From NCBI RefSeq assembly GCF_012641745.1, contig NZ_WEHZ01000016.1, positions 55,846 to 119,845 on the forward strand: a DNA stretch of 64,000 nucleotides. Reading direction: 5' to 3'. Source of the stretch: Pseudoalteromonas peptidolytica. Its GTDB lineage: Bacteria > Pseudomonadota > Gammaproteobacteria > Enterobacterales > Alteromonadaceae. The position numbers were made by a program, and so were the translations under genes. Below the pieces are notes generated by a model. It made no database searches. It was not told where the DNA came from and saw only the letters and a list, made by a program, of their open reading frames with translations. This document shows positions 37,149 to 47,943 of the stretch, one piece after another; positions within the stretch are counted from its first letter, which is position 1; each line of letters opens with the position of its first letter.

Positions 37149-37240
37149 AAATTTTCCTCTTCTGATGAGGGCATTATAATTAACAACAAATTGATGTATA
37201 ATAGCTAGATTATCACAACTAAGTTGAGTAAAACTCACCA

Positions 37241-38161
37241 ATGAAAGATGTTTTTTCCGCAATCCCAATATTTGTTGCAGTGGTAGAAGCAGGCTCATTC
37301 TCATTAGCAGCTGAGCGCCTTGGAATGACAAAGTCAGCCGTGAGCAAACGTATATCTAGTTTAGAGGATAACCTTGGTACAAGGTTATTCCATCGGAGTA
37401 CTCGCAAGTTGGTACTAACGGAATCAGGCGAAGAGTTTTCAGATTACGCTCGTAATTCTGTATACATAGCTCAACAAGGCATTACTGCTGCGACATTAAA
37501 TCAAGGCAAGCCTAAAGGCACATTAAAGATTAATGCCCCAATGACTTTTTCCAGATTACACCTAGCTCCTCACCTAAAAGAGTTCCTAGATCTGTACCCT
37601 GATATAAAAGTCATTTTAAGTATGGATGATCAAGTTGTTGATATGATCGCTGGTGCTTACGATGTCGGAATTCGGATAGGAGAATTAAAAGATTCAAGCC
37701 TAATTGCTCGGAAATTAGCTAAGTGCAACAGTGTTGTATGTGCATCCCCTGAGTATTTGCAACAAGCTGGTATTCCCAACACCCCGCACGACTTGAAAGA
37801 TCACAATTGTATTTATTACAGTTTATTTCAAGCGGGTGTTGAATGGACATTTTTTAAAGCAGATAAAAAACTCAAGGTTGAACCTACTGGAAATTTCATA
37901 GTAAACAACAGTGATGCTATATGTGAGATGCTTTTACAAGGACTAGGGATCTGTCAAATGCCAACATTTATTGTTCAGAGATACCTCAATACAGGTCAGT
38001 TGGTTCCAGTGTTGGCTAACTATGACTTACCAGATCACAGCATTTTTGCTTCGTACCCAGAAAGGAGACACATACCAGAGAAAGTAAAAGTATTCATCGA
38101 CTTTCTTGAGGAGAAACTGCACTCCGTTTACTGGGAGGTTGACAGTGGTAAAAGCTCATAA
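37241..38161 (+). CDS. LysR-family transcriptional regulator
   Basis: A 306-residue regulator with the LysR winged helix (FVAVVEAGSFSLAAERLGMTKSAVSKRISSLE, about 11-42, with NLGTRLFHRSTRKLVLT) and a type-2 periplasmic-binding effector domain (about 90-295, e.g. YDVGIRIGELKDSSLIARKL). It resembles the CrgA/AaeR-like branch. It is divergent from the DUF606 pair, with both promoters in the 92-bp gap where an inverted, AT-rich region TTATAATTAACAAC lies, so it probably controls them. Its stop codon overlaps TCATAAC at 38156-38162, the predicted boundary of integron cassette B. It runs opposite to the cassette orientation, which is uncommon. Confidence 0.9.
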   Translation: MKDVFSAIPIFVAVVEAGSFSLAAERLGMTKSAVSKRISSLEDNLGTRLFHRSTRKLVLTESGEEFSDYARNSVYIAQQGITAATLNQGKPKGTLKINAPMTFSRLHLAPHLKEFLDLYPDIKVILSMDDQVVDMIAGAYDVGIRIGELKDSSLIARKLAKCNSVVCASPEYLQQAGIPNTPHDLKDHNCIYYSLFQAGVEWTFFKADKKLKVEPTGNFIVNNSDAICEMLLQGLGICQMPTFIVQRYLNTGQLVPVLANYDLPDHSIFASYPERRHIPEKVKVFIDFLEEKLHSVYWEVDSGKSS

Positions 38162-38309
38162 CACTTTAGTATTTATGCGAGACGCAGTTTGTGTTGCATA
38201 ATCGCTTGTTGGACTGAGCTGCTACCCGCTCGATGTCTCAGAGTTGGTGTTATTTATGCTAAGGGAATTTGTTTTTTGGAGGCTCTCACTTTCCTAGCTA
38301 GTGTTATGT
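38156..38309 (-). other. Candidate attC site of a further cassette
   Basis: TCATAACACT (38156-38165) and AGTGTTATGT (38300-38309) form 9-bp perfect outer arms around 134 bp with internal partial symmetry (TAG, GAGA, and the CTGAG...CTCAG hairpin at 38214-38241). The 9-mer GCTCATAAC at its edge is the exact complement of the start of the attC at 36116-36244, as expected for the junction before cassette B. Longer than usual and inner boxes are unclear, so moderate. Confidence 0.4.
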
Positions 38310-38613
38310 AAGCTTTCCCTGCATTGCTCAGCGCTCATTATGTATTCATTACACCTAAATTTGCCTTAATAAGCAATTATATTTTTTATACGTACAGAGG
38401 CCGCTAGCCTGAGCAATTAAGCAGGTTAACTAATTGATTTTGAAAAGTTATCTAGCTACTAACTCGTGCGTTCTACTTTGATCGGTGTTGCCTCTAACTT
38501 GATTGCGCCAATTAGCCGCAAGATACCTGCCTTACAATGCTAACAAGGCCATGTTTGATAACCGAGCTAACATCTAACCCGTTGGGTGATACATTTTCCA
38601 GTAACTAAAATAC
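38310..38613. other. Intergenic region, nothing supported
   Basis: No coding frame or repeat copy. If the candidate attC at 38156-38309 is real, the cassette that owned it has been lost or decayed here. Confidence 0.4.
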
Positions 38614-38644
38614 AAAACGCCCGATGAAGTTCATTGAGCGTTTT
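38614..38644 (-). terminator. Intrinsic terminator of the EAL gene
   Basis: AAAACGCCCGATGAA and TTCATTGAGCGTTTT form a 15-position stem with one wobble and one mismatch. On the minus strand it continues GTATTTT. It starts about 35 nt after the stop. Confidence 0.8.
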
Positions 38645-38678
38645 AATTTCAAATAGTGTCAGTCCATGCTAGGACGGA

Positions 38679-40265
38679 TCACTTATTCATCTCATGCTTT
38701 AGCTGAGGTAGCTCGAGCGCTTGGTAATATAACCATCCTTGATGAATGTTGACGCCCCGACTTTGCAGATAATCCGCCTGAGCCTGTGTTTCGACTCCTT
38801 CTGCAATTAGTTTCTTATCGAGCTTTTCCGCCATATCTATTACAGCCGCGAGTACTGGAGACTGAAGTGTGTCTAAGCCTATCGAAGCTACAAAGCTCTG
38901 GTCTATCTTGAGTAAATCTATTGGGAAGCTCTGTAAATACTGTAAGCCACTATAACCTGTACCAAAATCATCAATAGCTATCTCAATGCCTGCACGCTTA
39001 AGTTCATTTAAGACCGTTTTGGTTTGTGCCTGTGTCAGCACATCTCGTTCAGTTAACTCAATGGTGAGTGATGAAATATGCTTCTTTGCGCCAAGCAGTG
39101 TATCAATATATCGCTTTGATCCAAGTAATAAGCCATTGACATTAAATGACACTTTAAACTTCGGTTGCTGCAATAAGATCTCGCTTAAGTCTCGTATTGC
39201 CTCTTCCACTTGGGCGATTGAAATATCCAGTATGGTGCCATCTCTCTCGGCCTCTGGTACAAAATAAGCGGGACCCAAAACACCTTCTAACGGGTGGCGC
39301 CATCTGATCAATACTTCTACGCCAACAATACTTTTTGACTGAGCACATACAAGTGGCTGATAAACATTGAAAAGCTCTTCATTTGCAAGTGCTCGTAGAA
39401 TTTGCGTTTTACTGCTCAGCTGACGTTTATCATAGTTAATTAACAGAAAGGTTAGCCCACCCCAAGAGCAGCAATACAAGACCCCCCACAGTAGCCCCCA
39501 GATCCATTCCATTTTGACCAAGCGGTCGTCGTTTTTGGCAATGATCAAACTTAACTGCGGCAAACTAGGGATTGCGGAAATATAAGCAAACTTAACAGCG
39601 CCATCGTCAAAGTGCCCTTCTACAGCTTGTCGGTTTTTAGCTGGAAAAAGTTTCTGGCGGATCGGCAGTGAATAATTACCGTTTAGAAAGATGGGTACGC
39701 CTGTCGTGTTATCAACTAAAGCTGCAAAATTAGTATCATGATGAGCTGATATGTCTAACATTCTTTTCAGCCAATGATCTGGCATCAGCACGTTTACCTC
39801 ATAGCCATCATCTCGAGTACGGGCAAGAACAAATGCTGGTAGCTCCAAATAATCAGTAATAATGGGGCCATAATATCTCAAACCAGACTGTTTTAAAGGC
39901 GCGCTAGTATTGACGGGGGGAGTCAATCTTCCAAACGAATTACAGATGAGTTTACCCTTGGGATCTATAACCCCTATTTCGCTCATACCAGGGTTTTCAA
40001 ATACTAGCCTGCGCATATGATGAAGACTGTGCGGATCACAGTTTAAAGAGAGATCTACTGCATACTTGAGTGTGTCGTCAACAACGGTAAATTCTTTATC
40101 AATATCGGAGACAATTCGGTTTACTACGGTAGCTAGGTTCGCCTTTGCCGTTTCCTTTAGGTGTACATAGCTGAATAAAGTCGCTATTGAAAAAACAAAA
40201 CTACAAGAAAGCCAAGCAATCAAGATATTCTTTAACAACTTGCTTAAGGAGTGTGCTCCTCGCAT
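38679..40265 (-). CDS. Membrane-bound c-di-GMP phosphodiesterase with CSS-motif sensor and EAL domain
   Basis: Degrades cyclic di-GMP. A 528-residue inner-membrane protein: TM1 near the N-terminus (ILIAWLSCSFVFSIATLF), a periplasmic CSS-motif domain (cysteines in LNCDPHS and KLICNSFG), TM2 (WGLLWGVLYCCSWGGLTFLLI) and a C-terminal EAL domain. Catalytic elements are intact: GVEVLIRW (EVL in place of EAL), NVNG, IELTERDV, IDDFGTGYSGL, LKIDQSF, EGVETQAQ. CSS-type enzymes sense periplasmic redox through the two cysteines and DsbA/DsbB, by knowledge of the family. ATG 40265 has GAGAAG 5 nt upstream; a TTG 18 nt earlier is less likely. Confidence 0.92.
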   Translation of the reverse strand: MRGAHSLSKLLKNILIAWLSCSFVFSIATLFSYVHLKETAKANLATVVNRIVSDIDKEFTVVDDTLKYAVDLSLNCDPHSLHHMRRLVFENPGMSEIGVIDPKGKLICNSFGRLTPPVNTSAPLKQSGLRYYGPIITDYLELPAFVLARTRDDGYEVNVLMPDHWLKRMLDISAHHDTNFAALVDNTTGVPIFLNGNYSLPIRQKLFPAKNRQAVEGHFDDGAVKFAYISAIPSLPQLSLIIAKNDDRLVKMEWIWGLLWGVLYCCSWGGLTFLLINYDKRQLSSKTQILRALANEELFNVYQPLVCAQSKSIVGVEVLIRWRHPLEGVLGPAYFVPEAERDGTILDISIAQVEEAIRDLSEILLQQPKFKVSFNVNGLLLGSKRYIDTLLGAKKHISSLTIELTERDVLTQAQTKTVLNELKRAGIEIAIDDFGTGYSGLQYLQSFPIDLLKIDQSFVASIGLDTLQSPVLAAVIDMAEKLDKKLIAEGVETQAQADYLQSRGVNIHQGWLYYQALELPQLKHEMNK

Positions 40266-40337
40266 ATACTTCTCACTACACAAAATGCGACAAGGCGCAG
40301 AGTGTAGCGTGCGTATATGACGATACTATTTCGAATT

Positions 40338-40372
40338 AAAAAAAGCCTTGGTATCGCTACCAAGGCTTTTTT
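40338..40372 (-). terminator. Intrinsic terminator after ihfA
   Basis: AAAGCCTTGGTA and TACCAAGGCTTT pair around TCGC; the minus strand then has a long T-run. It starts 5 nt after the ihfA stop. Confidence 0.95.
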
Positions 40373-40376
40373 ACTT

Positions 40377-40676
40377 TTACAAGTTTTTGCTTGTGCCGAC
40401 CTCAACACGGGTTTTTAACTTTTGGCCTGGCCTAAAAGTTACCACGCGTCGCGCAGAGATAGGAATATCTTCCCCAGTTTTTGGGTTCCTACCTGGGCGT
40501 TCCTTCTTGTCGCGAAGGTCAAAGTTACCAAACCCGGAGAGCTTTACTTGCTCGCCGTTTTCTAGCGCTGAGCGGATTTCTTCAAAAAACGCTTCAACTA
40601 AGTCTTTGGCATCTTTCTTATTGATCCCCAGTTTATCAAATAGGTGTTCAGCTATGTCGGCTTTAGTAAGCGCCAT
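40377..40676 (-). CDS. ihfA: Integration host factor subunit alpha
   Basis: DNA-bending nucleoid protein; forms a heterodimer with IhfB (not in the window). The 99-residue protein starts [18 protein letters not shown], has the beta-arm region [20 protein letters not shown] with the intercalating proline in KTGEDIP, and ends KLKTRVE-type. Very close to E. coli IhfA. It begins 2 nt after the pheT stop, the usual pheS-pheT-ihfA operon, and is followed by a strong terminator. Confidence 0.97.
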   Translation of the reverse strand: MALTKADIAEHLFDKLGINKKDAKDLVEAFFEEIRSALENGEQVKLSGFGNFDLRDKKERPGRNPKTGEDIPISARRVVTFRPGQKLKTRVEVGTSKNL

Positions 40677-40678
40677 AT

Positions 40679-43066
40679 CTAGTCCCTCAACGATGCATTG
40701 AATTGTTTGGCCAATTCGGCCACCACGTTTTCTACAACCGCGTTGATGTCTTTCTCTTCGAGTGTTCTATCAACCGCTTGCAATGTTAGAGCAATAGCTA
40801 AACTCTTATGATCAGGTTCAACACCTTGCCCTTTGTACACATCGAATAAGTTTAGGTCAACTAATTGATTTCCGCCAACTTTCTCAATGCACTCTAAAAT
40901 ATCGCCTATTTTTACGTCATCTGCAACTAAAATAGCAATATCTCTTCTATTTGATGGGAATTTAGAGATGCTTACCGCTTCAGGAAGCAGACGGTTTTCT
41001 AAAGCAGCCATGTCAATTTCAAACACATATGGCGTATCTTTAAGCTCTAACGGCTTTAATAGCTGCGGATGTACTGCACCGATAAAACCGACTTTTTTGC
41101 CATCTGCATAAATTGCAGCTGATTGGCCTGGGTGCAAGCCATCACTCGCTTCGGCTTTAAAGCTAAAACGTGCTTTATCATTACATAGTGCCAGTAATGC
41201 TTCTACATCGCCTTTTACATCAAAGAAATCCACTTTACGTGAAGGCACAGACCAGTGTTCATTATGTGTATTACCATAGGCAATACCACCAATTACAGCC
41301 GTTTGACGTACACCGTTTTCTGCACTGTCATCTTTAATAAACTTCAGCCCAGTTTCGAACAAGCGAATGCGTGATTGTTGACGATTTTGGTTATAAGAAA
41401 CCGCATTGATTAAGCCCGTCATCAAGCTTACGCGCATTGCCGACATTTCCACTGAAATTGGGTGTGGCAAGATTAACGCATCAGATTGTGGGTGCAACAA
41501 CTGCTGAGCTTTTGGATCAACAAAACTGTAGGTGATCGCCTCTTGGTAGCCACGACTTACTAACTCATCTCTAAAACGCGCTACTGGCAAACGCGCTTCT
41601 TGATGATCTGTCATCTTTAACGCCGCGGTTGGCGCCACATTTGGAATATTATTGTAGCCAAATACGCGAGCCACTTCTTCGATCAAATCTTCTTCAATGC
41701 TGATATCAAAGCGATAGCTCGGTACTGTTGCTTGCCACTGGCCGCCTGCAAATGTTACCGCTAAACCAAGACGCGTTAAGATATCAGATACTTTAGCATC
41801 TTCGATATGATAACCGATAACGCGATCTAAACGCTCACGGCGTAAAGTCACTTCACGCTCTTTTGGTAAATCTGCTTCTGATACCGCTTCAACAATCGGC
41901 CCAGCTTCACCACCAACGATTTCAAGCAGCAAACCTGTTGCTCTTTCCATTGCGTCACGCTGGAGTACAGGGTCTACACCACGCTCGTAGCGGTGCGACG
42001 CATCAGTATGCAAACCATAGCTACGCGCTTGACCCGCAATTGCCAACGGTGCAAAGAAGGCACTTTCTAATAAAATGTCTGTTGTCTGCTCATTAACACC
42101 AGAGCGCTCACCACCAAAAATACCTGCCATGGCCAGTGCCTTATTGTCATCTGCAATAAGCAGCGTTGATGGCTTAAGCTTCGCCGTATTGCCATCTAAT
42201 AATACCAGCTCTTCATTTTCATGGGCGTTGCGTACTTTGATCCCACCTTCGATTTGGTTTAAATCGAATGCGTGCATCGGGTGGCCTAACTCAAGCAAAA
42301 CGTAGTTAGTAACATCAACCACAGGGTCAATTGAGCGCACGCCACAACGGCGCAGTTTTTCAACCATCCATAATGGAGTGTCTGCGTTAACGTTAACGCC
42401 CTTGATCACTCGACCTAAGTAACGTGGACATGCTTCGCTGTTTACTAACTCAATAGCGATTTTGTCATCAATTGTTGGAGTAACTGGCGTGATAGCCACT
42501 TCTGTTACATCGATACTGTTTAGTACTCCAACTTCACGAGCAAGACCTTTGATCCCTAAACAGTCACTGCGGTTTGCAGTTAAGTCAACATCAATAGTTA
42601 CGTCGTCTAAGCCAAAGTATTCGCGAATATCTTGGCCAATTGGCGCGTCCATCGGTAGCTCTAAAATACCGTCTGAACTTTCTGCCATGCCCAGCTCTTC
42701 GAACGCACAAAGCATACCATGTGATGGCTGACCACGAAGTTTAGCTTTCTTGATTTTGAAATCACCAGGCAGCGTTGCGCCCACTTTAGCAACCGCTACT
42801 TTTAAACCTACACGGCAGTTAGCGGCACCACAGACAATATCTAGTAGCTCGTCTTCGCCTACGTTTACTTTTGTTACTCTAAGTTTGTCAGCATCTGGGT
42901 GTTGTTCACACTCAACTACTTCACCGATAACAACCCCTTGGAAGTCACCAGCTACTGGGTCTACACCATCAACCTCTAAACCAGCCATTGATAATTGCTC
43001 AGATAGCGCATCAGTATCAATTGCTGGATTAACCCACTCGCGTAACCACTTTTCACTGAATTTCAT
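40679..43066 (-). CDS. pheT: Phenylalanyl-tRNA synthetase beta subunit
   Basis: Charges tRNA-Phe together with PheS as an alpha2-beta2 enzyme. The 795-residue protein contains the N-terminal tRNA-binding OB fold ([25 protein letters not shown], about 46-70), the B3/B4 editing domain ([27 protein letters not shown]), B5 and the C-terminal anticodon-binding FDX-ACB domain ([18 protein letters not shown]). Normal length for the bacterial subunit. It follows pheS by 13 nt and precedes ihfA by 2 nt. Confidence 0.97.
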   Translation of the reverse strand: MKFSEKWLREWVNPAIDTDALSEQLSMAGLEVDGVDPVAGDFQGVVIGEVVECEQHPDADKLRVTKVNVGEDELLDIVCGAANCRVGLKVAVAKVGATLPGDFKIKKAKLRGQPSHGMLCAFEELGMAESSDGILELPMDAPIGQDIREYFGLDDVTIDVDLTANRSDCLGIKGLAREVGVLNSIDVTEVAITPVTPTIDDKIAIELVNSEACPRYLGRVIKGVNVNADTPLWMVEKLRRCGVRSIDPVVDVTNYVLLELGHPMHAFDLNQIEGGIKVRNAHENEELVLLDGNTAKLKPSTLLIADDNKALAMAGIFGGERSGVNEQTTDILLESAFFAPLAIAGQARSYGLHTDASHRYERGVDPVLQRDAMERATGLLLEIVGGEAGPIVEAVSEADLPKEREVTLRRERLDRVIGYHIEDAKVSDILTRLGLAVTFAGGQWQATVPSYRFDISIEEDLIEEVARVFGYNNIPNVAPTAALKMTDHQEARLPVARFRDELVSRGYQEAITYSFVDPKAQQLLHPQSDALILPHPISVEMSAMRVSLMTGLINAVSYNQNRQQSRIRLFETGLKFIKDDSAENGVRQTAVIGGIAYGNTHNEHWSVPSRKVDFFDVKGDVEALLALCNDKARFSFKAEASDGLHPGQSAAIYADGKKVGFIGAVHPQLLKPLELKDTPYVFEIDMAALENRLLPEAVSISKFPSNRRDIAILVADDVKIGDILECIEKVGGNQLVDLNLFDVYKGQGVEPDHKSLAIALTLQAVDRTLEEKDINAVVENVVAELAKQFNASLRD

Positions 43067-43079
43067 ACTTTTGTCGCTC

Positions 43080-44063
<984 letters not shown>

Positions 44064-44143
44064 CTACCTGATCTTTGCTGAGGTAATTTGCTGTTATTTA
44101 ATCTCTTATGATAACTGAATTGCAAGGCGATATTCTAGCCCTG

Positions 44144-44848
44144 TTACAGCTTTAAAGTCGCTTTTATAAAAGGAATCGTTAACTTTCTTTGCGCTGCCAT
44201 GGATGCGTGATCAAGTTTGTCTAGTACATCGAGCAGTGCTCGCATGTCACGGCTTAGCCGAGTGAGCAAAAATCGAGCACAGTCATCTGAAAGTTCAAGG
44301 CCACGCATATACGCTCTTTTTACCAATGCTTCGGCTTTGTCGTCATCACTCATTGAGCGGATCTGAAATGTCGTACCCCACGTCAAGCGCGATTCTAAGT
44401 CTGGTAACGACAGGTTTAGCATATTAGGAAGTAAGTCTGCAGTCACCACGAGACACTTACCTTTTTCGTTGAAGCGATTGAAAAAGTTAAATAATGCTTT
44501 TTCCCATGCTTCGTTTCCAGCAACCAAATGGACATCATCGATGCACACAACGTCTAAGGCGTCTAAACCATCAAGCACCAAAGGACCGAAATCGAGTACT
44601 TCTCGCAATGACAACAAAATGGTGGAAAGCCCTAACTCCTGGGCTTCGATACAAGTAGCATAGAGTAAATGCGACTTGCCAGAGTCTGCTAATCCACACA
44701 AATAAGTATATTGAAACCCCGTTGAGCGCTGAGCTAGGCCATTTTTTAGGTGGCTTACTTCTAAGGAAGCTTCACCACCGAAATAAGAAGAAAATGTTTC
44801 GTCATCAGGTAATGTGACGGGCAATGCCATTTGACGTGGCGATTCCAT
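44144..44848 (-). CDS. hda: DnaA regulatory inactivator Hda
   Basis: AAA+ protein that, with the beta clamp, stimulates ATP hydrolysis by DnaA and limits re-initiation of replication. The 234-residue protein has an N-terminal clamp-binding motif (RQMALPVTL), Walker A LADSGKSHLL, Walker B VVCIDDVHLV and the sensor 2 arginine region LLTRLSRDMRALLDVLDKLD. Usual length. It begins 1 nt after the stop of the DUF2066 gene, so the two are co-transcribed, the arrangement seen in other Alteromonadales. Confidence 0.93.
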   Translation of the reverse strand: MESPRQMALPVTLPDDETFSSYFGGEASLEVSHLKNGLAQRSTGFQYTYLCGLADSGKSHLLYATCIEAQELGLSTILLSLREVLDFGPLVLDGLDALDVVCIDDVHLVAGNEAWEKALFNFFNRFNEKGKCLVVTADLLPNMLNLSLPDLESRLTWGTTFQIRSMSDDDKAEALVKRAYMRGLELSDDCARFLLTRLSRDMRALLDVLDKLDHASMAAQRKLTIPFIKATLKL

Positions 44849-44849
44849 C

Positions 44850-45902
44850 TTAGCGACCCACCCAGTTATATTTTAAATTACCATCATCGGCAATTTGGTA
44901 GTACGCCCTAGGGTCAACGAATATTTTAAAGCTTTGCTCTAAGCCTATTGTTTTACGCAAATCAGAAACTGTTGAAGTATGCTCAATGGCAAACTTGACA
45001 GCCGTTTTTGCTCGATAGATGACGTCAACATCCATCACTGTGCTCATAGACAGTAGCCTACGCCTAGCATGCTCAACATCAGCAAAGGATAATAATTGGT
45101 CGACCGTAATCACTGTTCGGTGCACATCTTGCGTTTGATTGGGATCTATTACGTATTGCTGAGCCAAGGTACTAGATACATAATTTATCATATCAATGAT
45201 CACTTGCTGTTTATCGCCAACATATTGCTCAGGTTCAAAAAGCTCTGCATCAGTATAACGCCAATCTAATTGCCAAGAGCTAGTATGAGGAGGTTGAAAC
45301 AACCTTGCAGTAATAACACGTTCGGCTTCATACCGACGTGATGCAGCTTCCACTTCGTTGGAAAAGTTTCCCCATACTTCAGCAATACTAACGTTACTTC
45401 GGTCTACCAAGTCCATCAAGGGGACAACAACAGGCACTCCCCATTCATCAGCGGTATCGTAAATTAATCGTTCTAATTGGGGGTAGCTTTCTTGTGTCAC
45501 GAAATCACGCTGAAAGTTGTCTTCAATTACTATCCAAATAGCAATCATAGGGCGTCGATTTCCCCAAAGAGGTAAGCCTGCTCCTCTAACCAGCTCTTCA
45601 ACTTTCCCCGGCTCAAATTCAACCTTTATTTTCGTTGCGCCTTGCATGTCGTAATATTCATATCTCAACATGTAGTCCGAGATCCGCCTTAGGCTTGACT
45701 GAATTGCCGAGTGGGAAAAATCGTCAGCTTTACCGGTGAGCTTTTGTAATACTTTTAACAGCGCCTGTTGGCTCGCTTTAGCCCGTGTCGCACGAGATTT
45801 ATCGCTAACGGTCAGTGAAGTCTCATATAGATTTTGAACTTCAACAGCTTTTGCCGTCAAGGTAAAGCAAATAAGTGCAATAAAGATCAGCCTAATGGTC
45901 AT
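44850..45902 (-). CDS. DUF2066 domain protein with signal peptide
   Basis: A 350-residue exported protein of the DUF2066 family, found upstream of hda in many gammaproteobacteria; function unknown. Signal peptide IRLIFIALICFTLTAKA is cleaved after Ala, then VEVQNLYETSLTVSDKSRATRAKASQQALLKVLQKLTGK, the characteristic opening, which reads like an alternating beta-strand/helix repeat unit. ATG 45902 is preferred over an in-frame TTG at 45911; neither has a strong ribosome binding site. It ends 1 nt before hda. Confidence 0.88.
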   Translation of the reverse strand: MTIRLIFIALICFTLTAKAVEVQNLYETSLTVSDKSRATRAKASQQALLKVLQKLTGKADDFSHSAIQSSLRRISDYMLRYEYYDMQGATKIKVEFEPGKVEELVRGAGLPLWGNRRPMIAIWIVIEDNFQRDFVTQESYPQLERLIYDTADEWGVPVVVPLMDLVDRSNVSIAEVWGNFSNEVEAASRRYEAERVITARLFQPPHTSSWQLDWRYTDAELFEPEQYVGDKQQVIIDMINYVSSTLAQQYVIDPNQTQDVHRTVITVDQLLSFADVEHARRRLLSMSTVMDVDVIYRAKTAVKFAIEHTSTVSDLRKTIGLEQSFKIFVDPRAYYQIADDGNLKYNWVGR

Positions 45903-46028
45903 AGAATGCAATTGTTTTATCTGTAAAGCTTGATCCTAAAACAATCACCAACGTAAAGCAAAGGCCAACATGCAATCACCAAAAGAAATTATAAAAACAT
46001 GATAAATATAAGGATCTTAATCTCAAGT

Positions 46029-47207
46029 TCAGCGTGGTTCAAAGCTAAATGAGACCTGATTTTTACCTTGTTTCTTTGCTTCATAAAGTGCATTGTCCGC
46101 CCTTTTTAACAACGACTCAGCACTCACGCTCACCCCTTCAGCAATCACCACTCCAATACTACAACCAACCTGTACAAGCTGACCATTACTCAACAAAATA
46201 TCTTGGTTAACCTCAGTGCGAATACGTTCTGTTAATCGAGATAACATGTCTGATGCAATGCTTTCATTAATAACAAACACAAATTCATCTCCACCAATCC
46301 GACATACAAAGTCATACTCCCTTACTGTCTCCTGCAATCTTCTAGCAACATGTACCAGCACTTCATCGCCACTATGATGACCATGAGTGTCATTGATTGG
46401 TTTAAAATTATCTAAATCTAAATATCCTAGGTACACATTAATTGGCTGACGAGATGAACGCGCAGATAATTTTTGTAACTCATTTAACAAATACTTTCTA
46501 TTGGCAAGCTGCGTGAGATTGTCGTGATAGGCATCAAATTCCAGCTTTTCTTGAAGCGCTTTGCGTTTGTCGATTTCTGATTGCAACTCAGACAGGCTCG
46601 CTTGAAGTTCGAAGGTTCGCGCTTGTACCGTTTTTTCTAACTCTAATTCGTGTTTTCTTAATGCTTGATTGGCGTCAATTAATGCTTGCTGGTTTGCAAA
46701 AGCATCCATTGCAGAAGCGATTACATGACTCACCGTGTATAAAAGATCTACCATATTGTCTGAGTATTCATCTTGACGGCGGTAAGACTGGAGTACAAAA
46801 GCACCTAAATGCTTGTCTTTATTCATTAATGGGAAACACAACCACTGTTTGGGAAAGCTCCCTAGCATATCGATAACACCTGTGGAAGTGAGTGCCTTTA
46901 GCGAGTGCTCGGTGTAATTTTTTACGCTATCTGAACTAAGCGCATAATAGGTCAGCGTCTTGTTTAACTCAGCTGTAGTTAAATTATTTAACTCATCTAG
47001 TGAAATACTATCCTTGACGTCATGAAAATAAGGAAACTCAAATGAGCCATCTTGACGTTGCAACACAACATAAAAATTATCGGCATAGGTAATTTTTTGC
47101 ACAATACAGTGAACATTTAATAAAAAATGCTCCAAAGACTCACTTGTATTTAAGCATGATACGATGTCTGTCATGCTATCAATTACCTCTGGAAGTTCTG
47201 CCATCAT
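46029..47207 (-). CDS. Diguanylate cyclase (GAF-GGDEF)
   Basis: Makes cyclic di-GMP from two GTP. The 392-residue cytoplasmic protein has an N-terminal GAF domain (about 20-175), a coiled-coil linker (QALRKHELELEKTVQARTFELQASLSEL region, about 180-220) and a GGDEF domain with intact CRIGGDEFVFVI. An R-x-x-D inhibitory site (REYD) lies five residues before GGDEF, so product feedback is likely. AAGG 7 nt before ATG 47207 supports the start. It opposes the EAL phosphodiesterase at 38679-40265 in function, but nothing links them directly. Confidence 0.93.
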   Translation of the reverse strand: MMAELPEVIDSMTDIVSCLNTSESLEHFLLNVHCIVQKITYADNFYVVLQRQDGSFEFPYFHDVKDSISLDELNNLTTAELNKTLTYYALSSDSVKNYTEHSLKALTSTGVIDMLGSFPKQWLCFPLMNKDKHLGAFVLQSYRRQDEYSDNMVDLLYTVSHVIASAMDAFANQQALIDANQALRKHELELEKTVQARTFELQASLSELQSEIDKRKALQEKLEFDAYHDNLTQLANRKYLLNELQKLSARSSRQPINVYLGYLDLDNFKPINDTHGHHSGDEVLVHVARRLQETVREYDFVCRIGGDEFVFVINESIASDMLSRLTERIRTEVNQDILLSNGQLVQVGCSIGVVIAEGVSVSAESLLKRADNALYEAKKQGKNQVSFSFEPR

Positions 47208-47367
47208 CGAGCACCTTCTTTTAATTCGTTATCCATCGTCAAAAAGCTTAACTACCCGATGTAGAAATTGCCAGAAATCCGCCTCATTTTTATAAAGTTA
47301 AGCCTTCGCTTTTAATCCATGAGGTAAAGCTTTAAAATTGATGTTAGTAACCCAGAAGGAATAAGTA

Positions 47368-47808
47368 ATGAAATATTTACACACCATGGTTCGTGTAAGC
47401 GATCTAAATGAGTCACTTAATTTTTATTGTGATCTATTGGGGCTTATTGAGGTAAAAAGGTATGACAGTGAGCAAGGTCGTTTTAGTTTGATTTATCTTG
47501 CAGCCCCTGAGCAAGCAGAGCAAGCGCGAGAAAGCTTTTCACCCACGATTGAGCTAACTTACAATTGGGATCCCGAAAAATATGATGGCGGTCGTAATTT
47601 TGGGCACTTGGCTTTTGCCGTTGAAAATATTTACGATCTTTGCCATAAACTGCAAGAAGCCGGCGTAATTATAAATAGGCCTCCTCGGTGCGGCCACATG
47701 GCCTTTATCAAGTCACCTGATGGTATATCGATCGAATTACTGCAACAGGGTGATGCACTACCACCACAAGAGCCGTGGAAATCGATGGAAAATACAGGTA
47801 GCTGGTAA
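47368..47808 (+). CDS. VOC-family protein, lactoylglutathione lyase-like
   Basis: A 146-residue protein with two beta-alpha-beta-beta-beta modules. The glyoxalase I metal ligands can be placed: H5 in YLHTMVRV, a glutamate in PTIELTYNW, H in NFGHLAFAV and a glutamate in GISIELLQQ. The glutathione-binding-like residues N and R in NESLNFYCDLLG and RFSLIYL are also present. It is a little longer than E. coli GloA (135) with a polar tail PPQEPWKSMENTGSW. Detoxification of methylglyoxal is the likely role. AGAAGGA lies 8 nt before the ATG. Monocistronic. Confidence 0.88.
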   Translation: MKYLHTMVRVSDLNESLNFYCDLLGLIEVKRYDSEQGRFSLIYLAAPEQAEQARESFSPTIELTYNWDPEKYDGGRNFGHLAFAVENIYDLCHKLQEAGVIINRPPRCGHMAFIKSPDGISIELLQQGDALPPQEPWKSMENTGSW

Positions 47809-47943
47809 CGTAACGCCCAGCTGCCGTGATTCGAAAAATAGCGTTAATCCCGCCCGTTATACACTCAACGATTAGCGCTCATGTTGTAGTTAAAATTGAT
47901 GTTGCACGTTAGCATGCACTTGGCACCACTGTAGTTTGATTTT

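Noticed and set aside
37148..37240. Alternative cassette boundary in the LysR/DUF606 divergent region (GTTAATT)
   Set aside because: Does not fit GTTRRRY and does not match the start of the attC at 36116-36244, whereas the site at 38154-38162 matches over 9 bases.
36692..37331. Longer 213-residue version of the first DUF606 protein
   Set aside because: The extension overlaps the LysR start, is not membrane-like, and a good ribosome binding site precedes the ATG at 37148.
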